Assembly (NCBI RefSeq): GCF_006861825.1
Contig: NZ_VDGI01000006.1
Span: 99,163 to 163,162, forward strand
Reading direction: 5' to 3'
DNA: 64,000 bases
Source of the DNA: Psychrobacillus vulpis
GTDB lineage: Bacteria; Bacillota; Bacilli; Bacillales_A; Planococcaceae
The notes beneath the pieces are model-generated. The model was given only the letters and a program-made list of their open reading frames with translations, did no database searches and was not told where the DNA came from. A program made the position numbers and the translations under genes. Of this stretch, positions 16,371 through 25,214 are shown piece after piece; the first letter of the stretch is position 1; each line of letters opens with the position of its first letter.

Positions 16371-17648
16371 ATGAAGAAGGAAATAGAAAATCGAATTTCT
16401 AAAGCAGTAGATGAGCGTAAAGAGGAACTATTACAGTTACTTGCAGATTTAGTTAGTTTTCCGACAGTTAGTCCCCCTGCTAGAAACACAGGTGAAGTGC
16501 AAAATTATATTGCAAATTTTTTAGAGGTACACCAATTTGAGACGGATAGTTGGGATGTGTTTCCGAAAGATCCGAATGTAGTAGGGATAAAAAGAGGTAC
16601 TGATGGGCTACATTATCACAGTTTAATAATAAATGGACATATTGATGTTGCTGAAGTTGGAGATGAGAGCGCATGGACCGTGCCAGTATTCAAGCTAACA
16701 AATAAAGATGGATTTGTATTTGGCAGAGGAACCTCTGACATGAAAGGTGCAGTAGCTGCAACATTGTTTGCAGCAAAACTATTAAAAGAGTTAAATATTG
16801 AATTAAAAGGTGACTTGCAAATTCAGTCTGTTATTGGAGAAGAAGCAGGAGAAGCGGGAACTCTTTCTTGTTTGGAGAAAGGCTATACTGCTGATTTTGC
16901 ACTTGTAGTAGATGGAAGTAACCGTCAAATTCACGGTCAAGGTGGAGTTATAACGGGCTGGATAACTATTAAAAGTAAAGAAGTTTTCCATGATGCAATG
17001 AGGATGAAAATGTTGCATGCAGGTGGGTTAATAAAAGGAGCAAGCGCCATAGAAAAAATGATGAAAATTATTGCCGGCCTTCAAGATTTGGAGAGACATT
17101 GGGCTGTTACTAAACAGTATCCAGGATTTGCACCTGGAACAACCACGATTAATCCAGCGGTTATTGAAGGTGGCAGACACGCCGCTTTTATAGCAGATGA
17201 ATGCAGACTTTGGGTTACAGTACACTTTTATCCGAATGAAACGTATGAATCAGTGACAGCTGAAATAGAAGAACATTTAAATCAAGTCGCAATGTCTGAT
17301 CTTTGGTTAAGAGAAAACCCACTCCAATATCGTTGGGGTGGAAAATCTATGATTGAGGAACGTGGCGAAATATTTCCAGCATTAAAGATGGATGCGGAAC
17401 AGGCAGCGGTTCAATTACTTGCGGAGTGCCATCAGCAAATAGACAAAAATCCAGTCATAATCGGGATGTCCAAATCTGTGACTGATGCAGGTTGGCTAGG
17501 AGCAGCGGGTATTCCAACTGTTATTTATGGCCCAGGAAAACTGGAAGAAGCACACTCTGTTGATGAAAAACTAAATATAGAGGAATTACTCTCGTTTACT
17601 AAAACTCTGTTGTTATTCATTTCTCAATGGTGTAACACAAAAAAATAA
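16371..17648 (+). CDS. ylmB: N-formyl-4-amino-5-aminomethyl-2-methylpyrimidine deformylase
   Basis: M20-family amidohydrolase of 425 residues. B. subtilis YlmB (about 426) deformylates the thiamine breakdown product formylaminopyrimidine, which TenA then converts to HMP. Metal-site motifs are present: INGHIDVAEVG, FGRGTSDMKGAVAA, GEEAGEAGTLS and the C-terminal GKLEEAHSVDE. On sequence alone it could be an ArgE/DapE-type deacylase. The TPP riboswitch upstream and tenA directly downstream make the pyrimidine-salvage role the best call. ATG preceded by GGAAGGGG. Confidence 0.9.
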   Translation: MKKEIENRISKAVDERKEELLQLLADLVSFPTVSPPARNTGEVQNYIANFLEVHQFETDSWDVFPKDPNVVGIKRGTDGLHYHSLIINGHIDVAEVGDESAWTVPVFKLTNKDGFVFGRGTSDMKGAVAATLFAAKLLKELNIELKGDLQIQSVIGEEAGEAGTLSCLEKGYTADFALVVDGSNRQIHGQGGVITGWITIKSKEVFHDAMRMKMLHAGGLIKGASAIEKMMKIIAGLQDLERHWAVTKQYPGFAPGTTTINPAVIEGGRHAAFIADECRLWVTVHFYPNETYESVTAEIEEHLNQVAMSDLWLRENPLQYRWGGKSMIEERGEIFPALKMDAEQAAVQLLAECHQQIDKNPVIIGMSKSVTDAGWLGAAGIPTVIYGPGKLEEAHSVDEKLNIEELLSFTKTLLLFISQWCNTKK

Positions 17649-17676
17649 AAAACTATTATTTTGGGAGGTAAGTCGT

Positions 17677-18360
17677 ATGTCTTCTACAAAAAAATTCAGT
17701 GATCGATTATTTGAAAATATAAAACCAATTTGGGCTAAAAATCATCAACATCCGTTTGTGCAAGAGTTAGGGAAAGGTACTTTAGCAGAGGAAAAGTTTA
17801 TACATTACATGAAGCAGGACTACGTCTATTTACTGGACTATTCCAAGTTATTTGCGGTAGGGGTTCAAAAATCACTCGATTTAGAAATGATGACAAATTT
17901 TTCGAAAACTCTTCACGACACACTACATTTTGAAATGGATTTACATCGTGCGTTTGCTGCTGAATTTGGAGTAACTCCAGAAGAACTGGAATCCACCAAA
18001 CCTACACCTATAAATTTGGCTTATACACGTTATATGTTAAACGTTGCTCAAAATGGTTCGCTAGTAGAGTTAGTTTCTTGTTTACTTCCTTGTGCATGGG
18101 ATTACTGGGAAATAGGAAAATTATTGCGTGAACAATATGGGGATAACTTGTCTACAAATAAATATGCAAAATGGATTGAAACATATGATTCCGAAGAATT
18201 CGCAGAAGGTGCAAAGTGGTTAATACAACTAATGGATCAACTAACAGAAGGGAAGCCCGAATGGGAGCTTGAACGAATCGAAGAACACTTTCAAATGACA
18301 TCTAAGTTCGAGTATTTATTTTGGGAAATGAACTATCAACTAGAAGAGTGGCCAATTTAA
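17677..18360 (+). CDS. tenA: Aminopyrimidine aminohydrolase / thiaminase II
   Basis: TenA hydrolyses 4-amino-5-aminomethyl-2-methylpyrimidine to HMP for thiamine resynthesis. The 227-residue chain is all-helical and shows the active-site cysteine in LVSCLLPCAWDYWEIG and the C-terminal glutamate region SKFEYLFWEMNYQLEEW. It follows ylmB by 28 bases (GGGAGG before the ATG), so the two consecutive salvage steps are co-transcribed under the TPP riboswitch. Confidence 0.95.
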   Translation: MSSTKKFSDRLFENIKPIWAKNHQHPFVQELGKGTLAEEKFIHYMKQDYVYLLDYSKLFAVGVQKSLDLEMMTNFSKTLHDTLHFEMDLHRAFAAEFGVTPEELESTKPTPINLAYTRYMLNVAQNGSLVELVSCLLPCAWDYWEIGKLLREQYGDNLSTNKYAKWIETYDSEEFAEGAKWLIQLMDQLTEGKPEWELERIEEHFQMTSKFEYLFWEMNYQLEEWPI

Positions 18361-18382
18361 TAGTGAAGGCGAGATAGAAAAA

Positions 18383-18892
18383 ATGAATAAAACTAGGAAG
18401 TTAACAATAACATCGCTCATTGTTGCCATAACAACATTATCTAGCCATCTCATATTTATCCCAGTTGGATTTGCGAAAATATTTCCTATACAACATTTTG
18501 CTAACGTATTTTTGGCGGTTTTACTAGGACCATGGTATGCGGTTGCGGGTGCATTAATCGTTTCTACTTTACGAAATCTGTTAGGTACTGGATCTATTTT
18601 TGCTTATCCAGGAAGTGTGATTGGTGCACTCTTAGCGGGTATCTTTTATATGAAAACGAAGAAAATTGTGTATGCATTTGTTGGAGAGGTTATTGGTACA
18701 GGTATTATTGGAGCAGTTACCACTTATCCAATAGGAGTTCTCTTATTTGGAAAAGAGCTAACGGTATTTGGATTTGTACCAGCCTTTATGATTAGTTCAT
18801 TTACAGGTTCGTTATTGGCAATTGGTCTTTTAAAGGTGATGATGAAAAATAGAGTTATAGAGGGATTAGTTGAAAAGAGTGTTCATAAATAG
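18383..18892 (+). CDS. thiW: ECF transporter S component, thiamine-precursor specific
   Basis: Small, very hydrophobic protein of 169 residues with five to six membrane spans, matching ThiW-type substrate-binding subunits of energy-coupling factor transporters. Visible family features are LSSHLIFIPVGFAKIFPIQH near the N-terminus, GPWYAVAGALIVSTLRN and YPGSVIGALLAG. It would bind a thiazole or pyrimidine precursor and use the shared EcfAA'T module encoded elsewhere. Third gene of the TPP-controlled operon; no terminator is evident after it, and repeats begin within 50 bp. Confidence 0.9.
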   Translation: MNKTRKLTITSLIVAITTLSSHLIFIPVGFAKIFPIQHFANVFLAVLLGPWYAVAGALIVSTLRNLLGTGSIFAYPGSVIGALLAGIFYMKTKKIVYAFVGEVIGTGIIGAVTTYPIGVLLFGKELTVFGFVPAFMISSFTGSLLAIGLLKVMMKNRVIEGLVEKSVHK

Positions 18893-18923
18893 TATTGACT
18901 CAAGAGTTACATAAAATAATAGC

Positions 18924-19500
18924 TTGTCTAGTGAGTGGCTTTTTCTGTACTCATTTCAACTACTTGATTCAATACGTAGAGGAAAAAGCTACGAGACTCC
19001 TGCGGAAAAACGGAGCAACCAAGACCCCGCACGAGCGCAGCGAGGAGGAGGCTTGGTGATTCGTCCGCGGAAAGCGAGTGGCTTTTTCCATACACAATTA
19101 GTATTATTCCATTTTATTAAAATAGACTTAATTATCCCTAGCTGATCGTGTTCATTTGTATATTTTTGGACATCATCGCATAACAACTACTTGATTCAAT
19201 ACGTAGAGGAAAAAGCAGCGAGACTCCTGCGGAAAAGCGAAGCGTCCAAGATCCCGCACGAGCCAGCGATGGCACTGAAAAACTAGAAATTCGTATTTTT
19301 GTAGGAACTATTTGTTGATTTTAATTAAAAGAATTTAGCGCGACGCATGAGACTCCGGCGGGAAAGCGAATGCCAAAGCGCTAAATTCTCTTAGCGACTA
19401 TTTGATAGAAAATTTATTAGAATGACACTTTTCAATGCCTCCAAGCGAGTAGACTGAGGCAATGCCCGCGGAAAGGGAGCCGTTTCACCGATTTTTTTAT
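18924..19500. repeat. Cluster of interspersed GC-rich repeats (680-bp gap thiW-topB)
   Basis: A roughly 57-bp direct repeat starting AACTACTTGATTC occurs at 18958 and 19185 (227 bp apart), each running into the element 'gagactcctgcggaaaa...'. The first copy is nearly complete to 'gtccgcggaaagcgagtggcttttt' at about 19092. Degenerate pieces follow at 19340-19385 ('gagactccggcgggaaagcgaatg') and 19440-19500 ('cgcggaaagggagccgtttca'). Short open frames across this area arise from the repeats and are not genes. The remaining sequence up to 19572 shows nothing else. Confidence 0.85.
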
Positions 19501-19572
19501 TAACTAATTTGATTATCTGAACGTTGTTTTTCACATTATCGAAACTTTTTATTCGTTTACGATACAACTGAA

Positions 19573-21717
19573 TTATTTCTCGTTTGCAAAATCTAATTTC
19601 AATTTACCTTCTACAAATGATAGGCTAGCATTAAACGATTGGCCGTTTTCTGCAACAAATCCTTTTATGACATTTGTTTTGCCTTTTGTACAAAGAAGTT
19701 TAATCTGACTTGGTGTAATCTTCTTCTTTAAAAAGAAGCCATTAAATGTTTGTGTGCACCCATTTTTATAATTCGTACAGCCATAAAAGTTTTTTCTAGC
19801 AATTATAAAACCTTGTTTACATTTTGGACATGGCGCAATAGGTTCTTGTTTATACTTAGAACTAGTTGCTTTAGAAGGGACAAGTTTTATATCAATGTTT
19901 TTCGTTTTTAATTGATTTGGAACTTCTTGGAGCAAGCTGTGAATAAACTTTGCAATACTTCCAAGAAATCGTTCCCCAGAACCGTCTCCATTACCTATTT
20001 TCCGTAAATAAGTTTCCCATTTCGCAGTCATCGATGGACTTGCAAGTAAATTACCTTCAATTGCTTGGCAAAGAACACGTCCTTTATCCGTAATTGATAC
20101 GATATTTTTCGTTACATCAATATAACCATGACGTTTAATCGTTTCTATAATTCCGCTTCGAGTTGCTTCCGTTCCAAGACCTTCTACTTCTTTTAAAATG
20201 TCTGTTTCATTTTTGTCTTCCACAAGTTTTCCACAAGTCTTCATCATGGCAATTAGTTGGCCTTCTGTATAAGGTTTTGGAGGAAGTGTTTTTCCTTCTT
20301 TAATTCCAATATTACTTTCTACTTTTTCCTGTTCACGTAAAGGGGGGAGTGTAGACTCTTCTTTTTCTTTATCAGTAGTGGTGCGACTGAACAAAGCTTT
20401 CCAGCCTTTATCCCGTTCTGTTTTGCCAATAGTGAAAAAAGGTAATCCATTTACGTCAGTTGTTACTTTTGTTTCTGTGTATAAATAATCCGTATGAAAC
20501 ATACTAAGTGTCGTGCGAACAACTTCTTCATAAAGATTTCTTTCCATAATAGAGAGTCTAGAAAGGACACTTTGAGATGGAATCTTTTTTGTCGGTATAA
20601 TTGCGTAATGCTCCTGAACCTTCGAACTATCGACGTAACGCTTTTTAGGAGAGAGCGATGCGACAGAGAAGGAGTGGCCAATTAGCTGTTGATAATCGGT
20701 TACTTGTGCAGCAAGATAGGAGAACTCACTAGGCGTAATGTAACGGGAATCCGTACGAGGATACGTGACAAGCTTCTTTTCATATAGTACTTGCATCGTC
20801 TTCAATACATTCGCAGGGCTCATTTTCCATAACCGATTTGCAGTTGCTTGCAATGTCGATAGCGAATGGAGCTGTGGCGGTGGCATCCGTTTTTCAATCT
20901 TATCTACAGAAGTAATAACTCCGGGCGAATTTGGTTGGATAGTGTGTTTTGCAAGAAGTTCTTGAATGATTTCCCTTTTAGGCTCTTTCGCTTTCGCTTT
21001 TCCCTTATAAGTTCCTTGCTCTGCAGTAAAGTTTGCTTCAATTTCAAAGAATGGCTCCGAAACAAATTGTTCTATCTCCATTTGTCGTTGATAAATCAGA
21101 TAGATAGTAGGTGATTGCACACGCCCAATCGGAAAGACTTCTCGAATACCTTGTGATTGCAATAGAAGAGAATACAACCTGGAGCCATTCATTCCAACAA
21201 GCCAATCACTAATTTGCCGGGCTTTTGCTTCTTCATATAATAGTAAATCTTTGCGATTATCATGTAAATTAGCGAATCCTTTTCGAACTTCCTCTATTTC
21301 TAGTGAATTTATCCACAATCGTTTAATCGTTTGGACTCTTGCACCAGTTTGATTGTATATACTATAGAAGATATTCGAACCTTCGCGATCTACGTCACAT
21401 GCATTGATAACTGTATCCGTCCCTTTAATAAGCTTTTTCACAACGGTAAACTGCTTGAACTTTCCTTTTGCAACTTGGAATTCGTACCGAGCTGGTAAAA
21501 TTGGCAAACTGTTCAGTGACCACTTGTCCCATTTCGAATCATATGCTTTTGGTTCCTTTAACTCTACAAGATGTCCAATTCCCCAAGTTATATAGGCTCC
21601 TTCTGGAAAGATTGGACAAGGGATGATTTCTAAATAACCTTCATGTCTTTTTACAGTAAAAGCATCGGCATACGCTTTTGCCTGGCTTGGCTTTTCAGCT
21701 AAGATAACTGGTTTCAT
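19573..21717 (-). CDS. topB: DNA topoisomerase III
   Basis: Type IA topoisomerase of 714 residues (B. subtilis TopB about 727), a cytoplasmic decatenating enzyme. The Toprim domain begins AEKPSQAKAYADAF and carries ACDVDREGSNIFY, where most relatives have DPDREG. The catalytic tyrosine is in KKLVTYPRTDSRYI near residue 320. Near the C-terminus is one topoisomerase-type zinc finger, CPKCKQGF...YGCTNYKNGCTQTF. The start is ATG at 21717 with AGAGGTG five bases upstream, although the frame continues to 21738. It stands alone, with repeats beyond its 3' end. Confidence 0.95.
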   Translation of the reverse strand: MKPVILAEKPSQAKAYADAFTVKRHEGYLEIIPCPIFPEGAYITWGIGHLVELKEPKAYDSKWDKWSLNSLPILPARYEFQVAKGKFKQFTVVKKLIKGTDTVINACDVDREGSNIFYSIYNQTGARVQTIKRLWINSLEIEEVRKGFANLHDNRKDLLLYEEAKARQISDWLVGMNGSRLYSLLLQSQGIREVFPIGRVQSPTIYLIYQRQMEIEQFVSEPFFEIEANFTAEQGTYKGKAKAKEPKREIIQELLAKHTIQPNSPGVITSVDKIEKRMPPPQLHSLSTLQATANRLWKMSPANVLKTMQVLYEKKLVTYPRTDSRYITPSEFSYLAAQVTDYQQLIGHSFSVASLSPKKRYVDSSKVQEHYAIIPTKKIPSQSVLSRLSIMERNLYEEVVRTTLSMFHTDYLYTETKVTTDVNGLPFFTIGKTERDKGWKALFSRTTTDKEKEESTLPPLREQEKVESNIGIKEGKTLPPKPYTEGQLIAMMKTCGKLVEDKNETDILKEVEGLGTEATRSGIIETIKRHGYIDVTKNIVSITDKGRVLCQAIEGNLLASPSMTAKWETYLRKIGNGDGSGERFLGSIAKFIHSLLQEVPNQLKTKNIDIKLVPSKATSSKYKQEPIAPCPKCKQGFIIARKNFYGCTNYKNGCTQTFNGFFLKKKITPSQIKLLCTKGKTNVIKGFVAENGQSFNASLSFVEGKLKLDFANEK

Positions 21718-21870
21718 AACAACACCTCTTTCGTACATCCGATAAAACGCTTGTTCTGATTATAGTGTATCAGATTTTAACGAAATCGAAGAGTATTTAA
21801 AAAAAGTCCAGCTTTCACTTAACTTTTTATATCTAAAATATTTTGGTGACAAGTATACCAGCTGATAGTT

Positions 21871-22548
21871 TCATAGTTCAGGATCTAGTTGTCCTTTTGC
21901 ATTACTGTTATGCATCACTTTAGCATGACTTTTATTTAGCTTTTGTTGAATAAATAACTCTGCAATGATAATATTTGGCACCCAAGCTAACCATGCGATA
22001 ATAGCATAACTAAGTTCGAAATTCTCTATACCAAACAGCAATACAAACAAAGGTAACCAAATTCTCAATGTGACAGCTGCAAAGGTTAACGAGTAATTTC
22101 TTATCATCCACTTTTGATGGTCAAGAATTTTCTTCTCTTTAACTCTAGCAAGAGCTTGATATGCAGATATCAACCAAAATATAGATAATAGGGTAAAACC
22201 AAGCTTTCCAGCTAATCCACCTGTAGCATGCAATGCTAGATAAAAGCCTGAAATACTACCGAATAAAATACCAATTAAATAAATTTTTCCTAAATTTTTA
22301 TGAAGATTAAAATTCTTTTCTCTAAAATTTGTAGATAATGTATAAGGACCAATTACTAATGCCACTACACTTGCTGCAACATGAATAAATAGCATGATAT
22401 ACCAGAACGTACTCAACTTTGAGAGAAACATAAGTTTCATTTGAACAAACCCTGCTTGATTTGCATCCATAATAAAATATTGGGAAATTGAATAACCAGC
22501 GACTCCAATCGCTAAAACAGTAAAGACAAACCAAATTTTTTTATTCAT
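21871..22548 (-). CDS. DUF2306-type multispan membrane protein
   Basis: Integral membrane protein of 225 residues with about seven hydrophobic spans. Conserved-looking features include FIHVAASVVALVIGPYTLS, FNLHKNLGKIYLIGILFGSISGFYLALHATGG and DHQKWMIRNYSLTFAAVTLRIWLP, where histidines in the spans resemble haem-ligand-type patterns of DUF2306/YozB-like proteins. No biochemical function can be assigned. It lies 21 bases after the TetR gene and is probably co-transcribed with it, so it is the likely main target of that repressor. Confidence 0.75.
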   Translation of the reverse strand: MNKKIWFVFTVLAIGVAGYSISQYFIMDANQAGFVQMKLMFLSKLSTFWYIMLFIHVAASVVALVIGPYTLSTNFREKNFNLHKNLGKIYLIGILFGSISGFYLALHATGGLAGKLGFTLLSIFWLISAYQALARVKEKKILDHQKWMIRNYSLTFAAVTLRIWLPLFVLLFGIENFELSYAIIAWLAWVPNIIIAELFIQQKLNKSHAKVMHNSNAKGQLDPEL

Positions 22549-22569
22549 AATTCTATCTCCTTCTGAAGT

Positions 22570-23181
22570 TTAGATTTTGAGTCCCTGAATAATTGTTTGG
22601 ATATGAAATTGAATTAGTCGATCTTGTTCCCCCCAATTAAATTGTGGGAAAGCAATTAATAGAGATGTAAGACCGTGCAAACTTGCCCAAATCGTATTGC
22701 TTACATAAATATCAGGTTGTTCCAACTCATAGTTATTCACGACAAAAGCATTTTCCTGAATTAAATCTTTTACAACTTCGTTTAGTAAAAGAAATCCATT
22801 GTACCTATTACTATGTGTTATTAAAAGTGTGTTCATTTCCATATTCATCGTGAAAATGATGTTATAGTAATCTGGTTGTTTCAAACCAAAATGTATGTAG
22901 GCTTCACACATTTTAAAAAGCCTAACTTCATATGAATTGTTAAGAGAACTATCATATGCGAGCTTTAGGTCATCATAAAATAGGTTATATCCTTCTTCTA
23001 ATAAATTTAGTAAAATTTCTTCTTTATTTTTAAAGTAAATATAAATTGCAGTAGGTGAATACCCAATCTTATTTGCTATTTTCCTCATGGACACATTTTG
23101 ATAACCTTCTTCTAAAAATAAATGACGCGCAGCGTTTATAATTTCTTTTTTTATTTCCGAAGACTCCTTCTTTCGTCGCAC
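22570..23181 (-). CDS. TetR-family transcriptional repressor
   Basis: 203-residue one-component regulator. The N-terminal helix-turn-helix is clear (IINAARHLFLEEGYQNVSMRKIANKIGYSPTAIYIYFKNKEEIL), and the C-terminal part fits a WHG/TetR_C ligand domain (VSNTIWASLHGLTSLLI). The start is GTG at 23181 with AAGGAG eight bases upstream; the frame reaches GTG at 23190, which would overlap the Shine-Dalgarno site. Two palindromes overlap its own promoter, so it should be autoregulated and control the DUF2306 gene in the same transcript. Confidence 0.93.
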   Translation of the reverse strand: MRRKKESSEIKKEIINAARHLFLEEGYQNVSMRKIANKIGYSPTAIYIYFKNKEEILLNLLEEGYNLFYDDLKLAYDSSLNNSYEVRLFKMCEAYIHFGLKQPDYYNIIFTMNMEMNTLLITHSNRYNGFLLLNEVVKDLIQENAFVVNNYELEQPDIYVSNTIWASLHGLTSLLIAFPQFNWGEQDRLIQFHIQTIIQGLKI

Positions 23182-23197
23182 ATAAATCACTCCTTAT

Positions 23198-23229
23198 TTA
23201 AGTTAACAGCGTTAACTTAACACTGTTAA
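23198..23229. promoter_or_regulatory. TetR operator: tandem palindromes
   Basis: TTAAGTTAAC-AGC-GTTAACTTAA (23198-23220) is a perfect inverted repeat. Within and beside it are two similar boxes, TTAACAGCGTTAA (23203-23215) and TTAACACTGTTAA (23217-23229), 14 bp apart. They cover the -10 and the transcription start of the tetR gene. Confidence 0.85.
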
Positions 23230-23256
23230 TATAGTGTGTATTGGAAATAATGTCAA
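23228..23256 (-). promoter_or_regulatory. Sigma-A promoter of the tetR-DUF2306 operon
   Basis: On the minus strand TTGACA (23251-23256), 17-bp spacer, TATATT (23228-23233). The operator boxes begin at the -10. Confidence 0.82.
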
Positions 23257-23297
23257 TTAATTTATTTTTTTGGGCGTAAAATTATTTTGAAATATAA

Positions 23298-23334
23298 ATA
23301 AAAAATCCCATTCCGCTAAGTAGGGAATGGGATT
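23298..23334 (-). terminator. Terminator of the yflT-like gene
   Basis: AATCCCATTCC pairs with GGAATGGGATT (23304-23334), with a T-run on the minus strand just past the stop codon. Confidence 0.85.
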
Positions 23335-23346
23335 TGCTAAACGTAT

Positions 23347-23670
23347 TTATTTTTTATGTGCGATTATTATCAACTTACCTTGATCGAGTTCCTGTTCAGC
23401 AGCTGCTGCTTCTTCTTTCGATAAACCAGTTGCTTCCATTTTGCTTCGGAGTTTGTCTCCACGCGACGTGAACATATTTTTCATCGATTCAAGGAAGCCT
23501 TGTTCTATCATACCAACATCCTTCGTATCTAATGCGTCGTTAATATCGTCTGCTCTCTCTTTGAAGTGTGCGAAAATATGAATATGGTCTCGTGAATATC
23601 CCTGAGTTTCTAATTTCTCAATTTCTTGCTTCGCTTGTACGGCATTTTCTACAGTTAATTTGACTGTCAT
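23347..23670 (-). CDS. General stress protein (YflT/GSP17M domain)
   Basis: Small soluble protein of 107 residues. The N-terminal part (VENAVQAKQEIEKLETQGYSRDHIHIFAH) fits the heat-induced stress protein YflT domain, followed by an acidic, helical tail (LSKEEAAAAEQELDQGKLIIIAHKK). Its molecular activity is unknown. A well-formed sigma-B promoter 35-60 bp upstream supports control by the general stress response. Single-gene unit with its own terminator. Confidence 0.85.
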   Translation of the reverse strand: MTVKLTVENAVQAKQEIEKLETQGYSRDHIHIFAHFKERADDINDALDTKDVGMIEQGFLESMKNMFTSRGDKLRSKMEATGLSKEEAAAAEQELDQGKLIIIAHKK

Positions 23671-23704
23671 TAAAAATCCCTCCAGTTTTGTGATACAACT
23701 ATCT

Positions 23705-23729
23705 TTACCCGCAATGAAATGATTTAAAC
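23705..23729 (-). promoter_or_regulatory. Sigma-B promoter of the yflT-like gene
   Basis: Minus strand GTTTAA (23724-23729), 13-bp spacer, GGGTAA (23705-23710). This matches the sigma-B consensus GTTTAA-N12-15-GGGTAT with one mismatch. Confidence 0.82.
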
Positions 23730-23781
23730 AAAATGAGTCAGTAAAGAATTACAAAGTGTGAAAGAATAGGGTGAGTTTGTT

Positions 23782-24312
23782 ATGCTTAAAAGAAAAAGAA
23801 TGGAAGTTGTTCATATGGAAAGTAAAGTAGAACAAATAGCAAGCTTTAAGGCTACAATGGGAAATTATCCTACAGGTGTTACTGTTGTAACAGCGTTCAA
23901 TCAAAAAGGGGAACCAATGGGACTGACAGTAAACTCCTTTGCATCGGTTTCTTTAGAACCATTGCTAATTTTGTGGTCTATTGATAAACGAGTATTTTCT
24001 TATGACGAATTTTTAAAGGTAGACAAATTTACTGTGAACATTCTAGCTGCTGATCAAGGAGATCTATGTACTTTATTTTCCAGCAAAGTAGAAGATCGGT
24101 TCAGTCAATGTGAATGGAAGAAGTCAGAACTTAATTTACCAGTGCTCTCTAATACTTTAGCAACTTTACAATGTAGGGTATTTAGCCAAATAGATGCTGG
24201 TGATCACACGACGATGATTGGTGAAGTTCTACATATTCAGAATAACGATAAGGAACCTTTGTTGTACCATCGTAGAACGATTGGAGCTATACCAGAAGAG
24301 TTTTATAATTAA
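23782..24312 (+). CDS. Flavin reductase family protein
   Basis: FMN-binding split-barrel oxidoreductase (HpaC/flavin-reductase-like), 176 residues. Characteristic segments are MGNYPTGVTVVTAFNQKGEPMGLTVNSFASVSLEPLLILWSI and, near the C-terminus, GDHTTMIGEVLHIQ with the conserved DHT. Such proteins hand reduced FMN to a monooxygenase, but none is adjacent, so the partner is unknown. ATG at 23782 has AGGGTGAG upstream; internal ATGs at 23800 and 23815 are possible starts that would remove a basic leader. Confidence 0.85.
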   Translation: MLKRKRMEVVHMESKVEQIASFKATMGNYPTGVTVVTAFNQKGEPMGLTVNSFASVSLEPLLILWSIDKRVFSYDEFLKVDKFTVNILAADQGDLCTLFSSKVEDRFSQCEWKKSELNLPVLSNTLATLQCRVFSQIDAGDHTTMIGEVLHIQNNDKEPLLYHRRTIGAIPEEFYN

Positions 24313-24397
24313 TTAAATACTTCAAAAAAAGATGTACTTCAAATTGGACTTCCTTTCAGTATGTAGATAAAGTAAGATTTCGAAGGTGCCATTTCAG

Positions 24398-24443
24398 ACT
24401 ATAGACAAACTCAAAGACATTTAAGTTTATCTGCAGTTTTTTA
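24398..24443 (+). terminator. Terminator downstream of the flavin reductase gene
   Basis: ACTATAGACAAACT (24398-24411) pairs, with a few G-U pairs, with AGTTTATCTGCAGT (24424-24437), followed by a T-run. Confidence 0.65.
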
Positions 24444-24494
24444 TTTTGCATTGTCAACTTTTTGAATTCATTGATTGATTTTCTAGCATCGTAA

Positions 24495-25112
24495 TCTGTT
24501 CATTGTAGAGGAGGGCAATGACTCCTGTGGGAGTTGCTTGAGTCTTGGACAATGGAGGGGGAATAGAGAGGGTACTGAAAAATTGTCTGTTTTTTAAGAT
24601 AAATACTTTTTTTATTTCTAGAAATTCGTTGAAAAAGGCGACACTCCTGCGAGAATAGCGTTAGTCGAAGACCCCGCAGCAAAGCGAGGCCGCTGAAAAA
24701 CTCTATTACGAATTTATTCATGATAAATATTTGATGTGACTATATTGCACACTATAGGATTTAGTACGGCGGCGTGAGACTCCTGTGGGAAAGCGAGACA
24801 GCCGAGACCCCGCACGAAGCGTAGCGCAGGAGGAGGCTCGGCGCTCGCCCACGGAAAGGGAACAGAGCCGTGATAAATCCAGTTTGAAAGTCTTTTTTGC
24901 GGAGCTTTCCGGGAGAGCAGATATTTATCAAAAAAATTATGAGAAATTCAGTTTTTCAGTGGCCTCCGGAAAGGGAGCCGTTTCAACGATTTTCTTATTA
25001 ATTGGACTACTGGATAACCCATCTGGCATGGTCGATTTTATAGATGCCCTCGAGTATAGAGCCCGAAGCGGTTCAAGCAACGCCAGCGGAAAGCTCCGGA
25101 AAACCTAATATA
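24495..25112. repeat. Second cluster of GC-rich interspersed repeats (900-bp gap)
   Basis: Four or more partial copies of the 'gactcctg(c/t)gg...ccccgca...aggaggc...cgcggaaag' element: 24518-24560, 24630-24710, 24770-24870 (the most complete, ending 'gctcgcccacggaaaggga') and scraps around 25060-25105. At 24952-25003 is the module 'cagtggcctccggaaaggga' continuing to 'gccgtttcaacgatttt', which recurs inverted at 63877-63925. A 107-codon open frame across 24785-25108 consists of repeat sequence and is not called as a gene. Confidence 0.85.
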
Positions 25113-25125
25113 CCCCTTTATAGAA

Positions 25126-25170
25126 ATAAAAAGACTGTAGAAAATTGTTTTTTGAGAGTTTATCTACAGT
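25126..25170 (-). terminator. Probable terminator of the phosphoesterase gene
   Basis: On the minus strand ACTGTAGATAAACT...TCTACAGT (25134-25170) followed by CTTTTTATTT. A second hairpin, GAAAGGATGTC/GACATCCTTTC (25174-25205), lies between it and the stop codon. Confidence 0.55.
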
Positions 25171-25214
25171 ATGAAAGGATGTCCAATAAAAATGACATCC
25201 TTTCAGAACCACTT

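Noticed and set aside
18924..19186. Open frames of 65-73 codons on both strands in the first repeat cluster
   Set aside because: They arise from the same repeat sequence and show no start signal.
24785..25108. 107-codon open frame in the second repeat cluster
   Set aside because: It consists almost wholly of the GC-rich interspersed repeat, has no ribosome site and resembles no protein I know.
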